Of a stretch of 37,069 nucleotides of DNA, positions 34,306 through 37,069 are shown piece by piece. The notes under the pieces are model-generated. The model searched no databases. It was not told the origin of the DNA and saw nothing but the letters and a program-made list of their open reading frames with translations. Position 1 is the first letter of the stretch, and the number at the start of each line of letters is the position of its first letter. Origin of the DNA: Gammaproteobacteria bacterium. GTDB taxonomy: Bacteria > Pseudomonadota > Gammaproteobacteria > Pseudomonadales > Azotimanducaceae. The stretch is from assembly GCA_026709365.1 (NCBI GenBank), contig JAPOTD010000082.1, forward strand, positions 1 through 37,069, read 5' to 3'. A program made the position numbers and the translations under genes.

Positions 34306-35772
34306 TTACGGCCCCGTCACAATCTGTCGTTCGAGTTCCAGCACGGGAGCGTTGAACAAAAAGAACGCGATCGTCAACGCCGCAGTCAGCGACAAGGCCA
34401 ACACCGAAGGCCAGGGCGCCTCCCCGTGCGGTGGCGACGGAGCCTGCCGCTCGGCCCCGAACCAGGCCATGTAGATGATGGGCAGGAAGTAGGCGGCGTT
34501 CAGTGCGGTGCTGGCGACGATGGTGAACAGGGCGATGGTGTTGTCGGCCTCAAACGCGCCCGCGAGGATGTACCACTTGGACACGAAGCCGGCCGTTGGC
34601 GGCACCCCGATCATGCTGAACGCGCCGATGGTGAAGGCCGCCATGGTGATCGGCATGCGGCGGCCAATGCCGCTCAGCTGGTGCAGTTCGGTTTTGCGCG
34701 CCGCCGTGTATATGGCGCCGGCAGCGAAGAAGAGCGTGATCTTGCCGAACGCATGGGCAACGATGTGAATGGCCGCGCCGATCTCCGCCAAGGGCTTCAG
34801 GATGGCCGTTGCCATCACCACGTAGGACAGCTGCGCCACGGTCGAATAGGCCAGCAGGCGCTTGAGGTTCTGTTGGCGAAGCGCCACCACGCTGGCGGCG
34901 ATGATGGTGAACGCGGCCGCATAAATCAGCCACTGCGAGCCTGGGGACGCGAACAGGTGATCGATTCCGAAGATGTAAACGATGACCTTCATCACCGTGA
35001 ACACGCCGGCTTTGACGACGGCGACCGCATGCAGCAGCGCGCTCACCGGAGTCGGGGCGACCATGGCGGCGGGAAGCCACCGGTGCATCGGCATCACCGC
35101 CGCCTTGCCGATGCCGAAAACGAACAGGACCAGCAGCAGCCCGACCGCCGCGCCCTCGATCCTGCCTTCCAGAATGCCGCCGAAGGTGAAATCGGTGGTG
35201 CCTGCGGCCACATGGACCCAGATGATGGCGGGCAGCAGCAGCCCGATTGACGTGGTCAGCAGCACGCCCAGGTAAATGCGCGCTGAACGCACCGTCGCGG
35301 GGTCGCCCTTGTGCGCGACCAGGGGATAGGTGGCGAGCGTCAGCATCTCGTAGAACAGGAACAGGGTGAAGAGGTTGGCGGCGAACGCGATGCCGATCGT
35401 CGCGCCCAGCGAGATGGCGAACATCACGTAGAACCGGGTCTGGTTCGATTCGTTGTTGCCGCGCATGTAGCCGATCGAGTACAGCGAATTGATGATCCAG
35501 AGCAGCGATGCGAGCGCGGCGAAGACCATCCCCAAGGGCTCCACCGAAAATCCAACCTCGATGCCCGGCAACACTTCCGCAACCAAGGCCGTCGGGCGCC
35601 CGCCGCCAATGACCTCAGGCACTAGGCTCCAAACGAGCAACGCCAAGCCGCCGGCCACGGCGAGGGTGGCGGCCTCCCGCAAATTGGGGCTGGCGCGTCC
35701 CGCCAGCGCGATGCCCAGCGCCCCGGCCAGCGGCCAGGCGACGGCGCTCAGGATGGCGGCCTCGGCAGTCAC
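34306..35772 (-). CDS. MrpD/NuoN-type antiporter subunit (second in locus)
   Basis: 488 residues from GTG at 35772, overlapping the preceding stop by GTGA. Twelve to fourteen membrane helices. Proton-path residues of the family are in place: Glu142 in LFYEMLTLATYPL, Lys223 in FGIGKAAVMPMHRWLP, His230, and Lys254 in AVVKAGVFTVMKV. NLKRLLAYSTVAQLSYVVM and VPPTAGFVSKWYILAGA are standard MrpD-like stretches. A longer frame to 36135 is only the shadow of the upstream gene. Works with its neighbours as part of an Mrp-like complex. Confidence 0.9.
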   Translation of the reverse strand: MTAEAAILSAVAWPLAGALGIALAGRASPNLREAATLAVAGGLALLVWSLVPEVIGGGRPTALVAEVLPGIEVGFSVEPLGMVFAALASLLWIINSLYSIGYMRGNNESNQTRFYVMFAISLGATIGIAFAANLFTLFLFYEMLTLATYPLVAHKGDPATVRSARIYLGVLLTTSIGLLLPAIIWVHVAAGTTDFTFGGILEGRIEGAAVGLLLVLFVFGIGKAAVMPMHRWLPAAMVAPTPVSALLHAVAVVKAGVFTVMKVIVYIFGIDHLFASPGSQWLIYAAAFTIIAASVVALRQQNLKRLLAYSTVAQLSYVVMATAILKPLAEIGAAIHIVAHAFGKITLFFAAGAIYTAARKTELHQLSGIGRRMPITMAAFTIGAFSMIGVPPTAGFVSKWYILAGAFEADNTIALFTIVASTALNAAYFLPIIYMAWFGAERQAPSPPHGEAPWPSVLALSLTAALTIAFFLFNAPVLELERQIVTGP

Positions 35773-37069
35773 GTCGGCAGGTGTCCGAGCAGGCTTGCCG
35801 CTGCGGACTCGGACAGCCCAAGCGGAACCGCCGGGACCAAGCCGAAGTAAACGTTGGCCAACGCCACCAGCCAGGTCACGGCCAGCAGGGCCGGGGGTGT
35901 TGCGGCCGCGGGTTGTCCGCCGTCGGCCGGCGTTCCGAAGCAGGCCGACTCCACGATGCGCCAGACATACACCACCGCCATGAGCGAGCCGGCGACAATC
36001 ACGCCAACCAGCAGCAGGCCAGGCGCGCCGAGTTCCATGGCCGCGCGAATCAGGTGCCACTTGCTGATGAAGCCGGCCGTCCCAGGCACGCCAATCAGGC
36101 TCAACCCAGCAATGGCAAACGCGGCAAACGTCCACGGCTGGCGTCGCGCCATGCCCGCCATGTGCTCGATGCGGGTGCCCAAGGCAACCGTCGCCATGCC
36201 CGCCACCGCCAGGAACAACCCGCCTTTCGCCAGCGCATGGTTGAACATGTGCAGCGACGCCGCCGTCAGGCCGGTGACGCTGACTAGGCTCGCCCCAAGC
36301 ATGATGTAGCCGATTTGGGCGACTGAGGAGAACGCGAGCAGGCGCTTCAGGTTGCGTTCGAACATCGCCACGGTGGAGCCGACGAGAATCCCGAGCGCCG
36401 CGAGCGGCATCAGGTAGGCCGCGAACTGAAACGCATGCCCGACGAGATTCTGCTGGAAGACGAAGAAGTCGAAGCGCAGCAGCACGTACAGCGACACCTT
36501 GGTCGCACAGGCTGCCAGGAAGGCCGTCGCGACGTGCGGCGCGTAGGTGTAAGCGTTTGGCAGCCAGGAGTGCAGCGGGAAGATCGCCGCCTTCAGGGCC
36601 AGGCCCACCGTGATGAACCCTGCCGCCGCAAGGATCGGCTCCTGGTCGGCCACGGCATGGATGCGAATCTCCATGTCGGCCAGGTTCAGCGTCCCGGTCA
36701 TCATGTAGATCAAGCCGATGCCGATCAGGTAGAAGGTCGCGCCCACCGTGCCCATGATCAGGTACTTGAAGACCGCAGGCAGCGCCCGGCGGTCGGTGCC
36801 GCCGACGGCAAGCACGTAGCTGGCCAGCGAGGACACCTCCATGAACACGAAGATGTTGAAGGCGTCGGCGGATGCCGCGATGCCGGCGAGGCCGGCCAGC
36901 GCCAGCAGCCAGGCCGCGTAGTAGAGGGGTTCGCGGCTCTCGGACATCGCCGCTGCCAAGCTGGCGCGGCCCCCGACCAACGCGAGGCTCGAGGCCCCGG
37001 TGACGATCAGCAGCACCAGTGCGCCCAAGGCGTCTATGCGCAGCTCAATGCCGTAGGGCGCGGGCCAAG
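35769..37069 (-). CDS. MrpD-type antiporter subunit, cut by the window edge
   Basis: At least 433 residues; the 5' part lies beyond 37069. Reading from the edge gives WPAPYGIELRIDALGALVLL, the typical internal beginning of the MrpD conserved part, so the TTG at 37028 is not the start. Glu in FVFMEVSSLASYVLAV, Lys in GLALKAAIFPLHSWLPNAY and AACATKVSLYVLLR, and HALAKGGLFLAVAGMA are the family's proton-path positions. C-terminus ends LLGHLPT, coupled to the next gene by GTGA overlap. Likely the canonical MrpD of the locus, with mrpA/B/C-like genes expected outside the window. Confidence 0.9.
   Translation of the reverse strand, partial: WPAPYGIELRIDALGALVLLIVTGASSLALVGGRASLAAAMSESREPLYYAAWLLALAGLAGIAASADAFNIFVFMEVSSLASYVLAVGGTDRRALPAVFKYLIMGTVGATFYLIGIGLIYMMTGTLNLADMEIRIHAVADQEPILAAAGFITVGLALKAAIFPLHSWLPNAYTYAPHVATAFLAACATKVSLYVLLRFDFFVFQQNLVGHAFQFAAYLMPLAALGILVGSTVAMFERNLKRLLAFSSVAQIGYIMLGASLVSVTGLTAASLHMFNHALAKGGLFLAVAGMATVALGTRIEHMAGMARRQPWTFAAFAIAGLSLIGVPGTAGFISKWHLIRAAMELGAPGLLLVGVIVAGSLMAVVYVWRIVESACFGTPADGGQPAAATPPALLAVTWLVALANVYFGLVPAVPLGLSESAAASLLGHLPT

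Overview
The window is high-GC, gene-dense proteobacterial DNA with gene orders familiar from Pseudomonas-like gammaproteobacteria: mnmA-hflD-purB, icd / csp / clpS-clpA / infA / aat, ftsK-lolA-rarA-crcB-serS-cysG, and tusDCBE. A long Pseudomonas-type isocitrate lyase, assimilatory APS-type reductase, ThrH, a large TonB-dependent receptor and an Mrp-like multisubunit cation/proton antiporter locus fit a heterotrophic, probably marine or salt-exposed gammaproteobacterium. The taxonomic reading is inference from gene content and order.

Left part (1-7.7 kb): the window opens in a carboxymuconolactone-decarboxylase/AhpD-like gene whose frame is interrupted only by a TGA exactly at the second cysteine of its CxxC motif, so it is a candidate selenoprotein. 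A TonB-dependent receptor and a secreted tyrosine-phosphatase-like enzyme follow on the minus strand, then a 2.6-copy 85-bp tandem array of paired palindromes, cysH, thrH and aceA. thrH and aceA overlap tail to tail, and a palindrome lies upstream of aceA.

Centre (7.7-21 kb): the minus-strand operon mnmA-hflD-purB is divergent from moaC-moaD-moaE and icd. A cold-shock gene convergent with icd appears to start at ATA. Between the cold-shock gene and clpS, neighbours in related genomes, lies about 2.5 kb of accessory DNA: an orphan MT-A70 adenine methyltransferase, an ankyrin-repeat lipoprotein, a strong hairpin, and a 52-bp direct repeat at each end. clpS-clpA faces infA-aat and a PA4642-family gene. 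The divergent intergenic region before ftsK carries two further repeat types.

Right part (21-37 kb): ftsK-lolA-rarA-crcB-serS-cysG is a tightly packed plus-strand run (cell division, lipoprotein sorting, replication-fork repair, fluoride export, tRNA charging, siroheme synthesis). It meets a DUF533 gene tail to tail. Next come an AT-richer orphan gene with a restriction-endonuclease-like PD-(D/E)XK motif set, tusE/B/C/D for tRNA 2-thiolation, and four minus-strand genes of an Mrp-like antiporter (three MrpD/NuoN-type subunits and one small membrane protein), the first of which runs off the window.

Links between genes: MnmA and TusDCBE act in the same tRNA 2-thiouridine pathway; cysH and cysG both serve assimilation of sulfur (CysG makes siroheme for sulfite reductase); aceA and icd are the competing isocitrate branch enzymes; and ClpA, ClpS and Aat form the N-end-rule degradation route. 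The most notable items are the candidate selenocysteine codon, the AUA start, the structured repeat family with covarying stems at three junctions, and the orphan nuclease-like gene.
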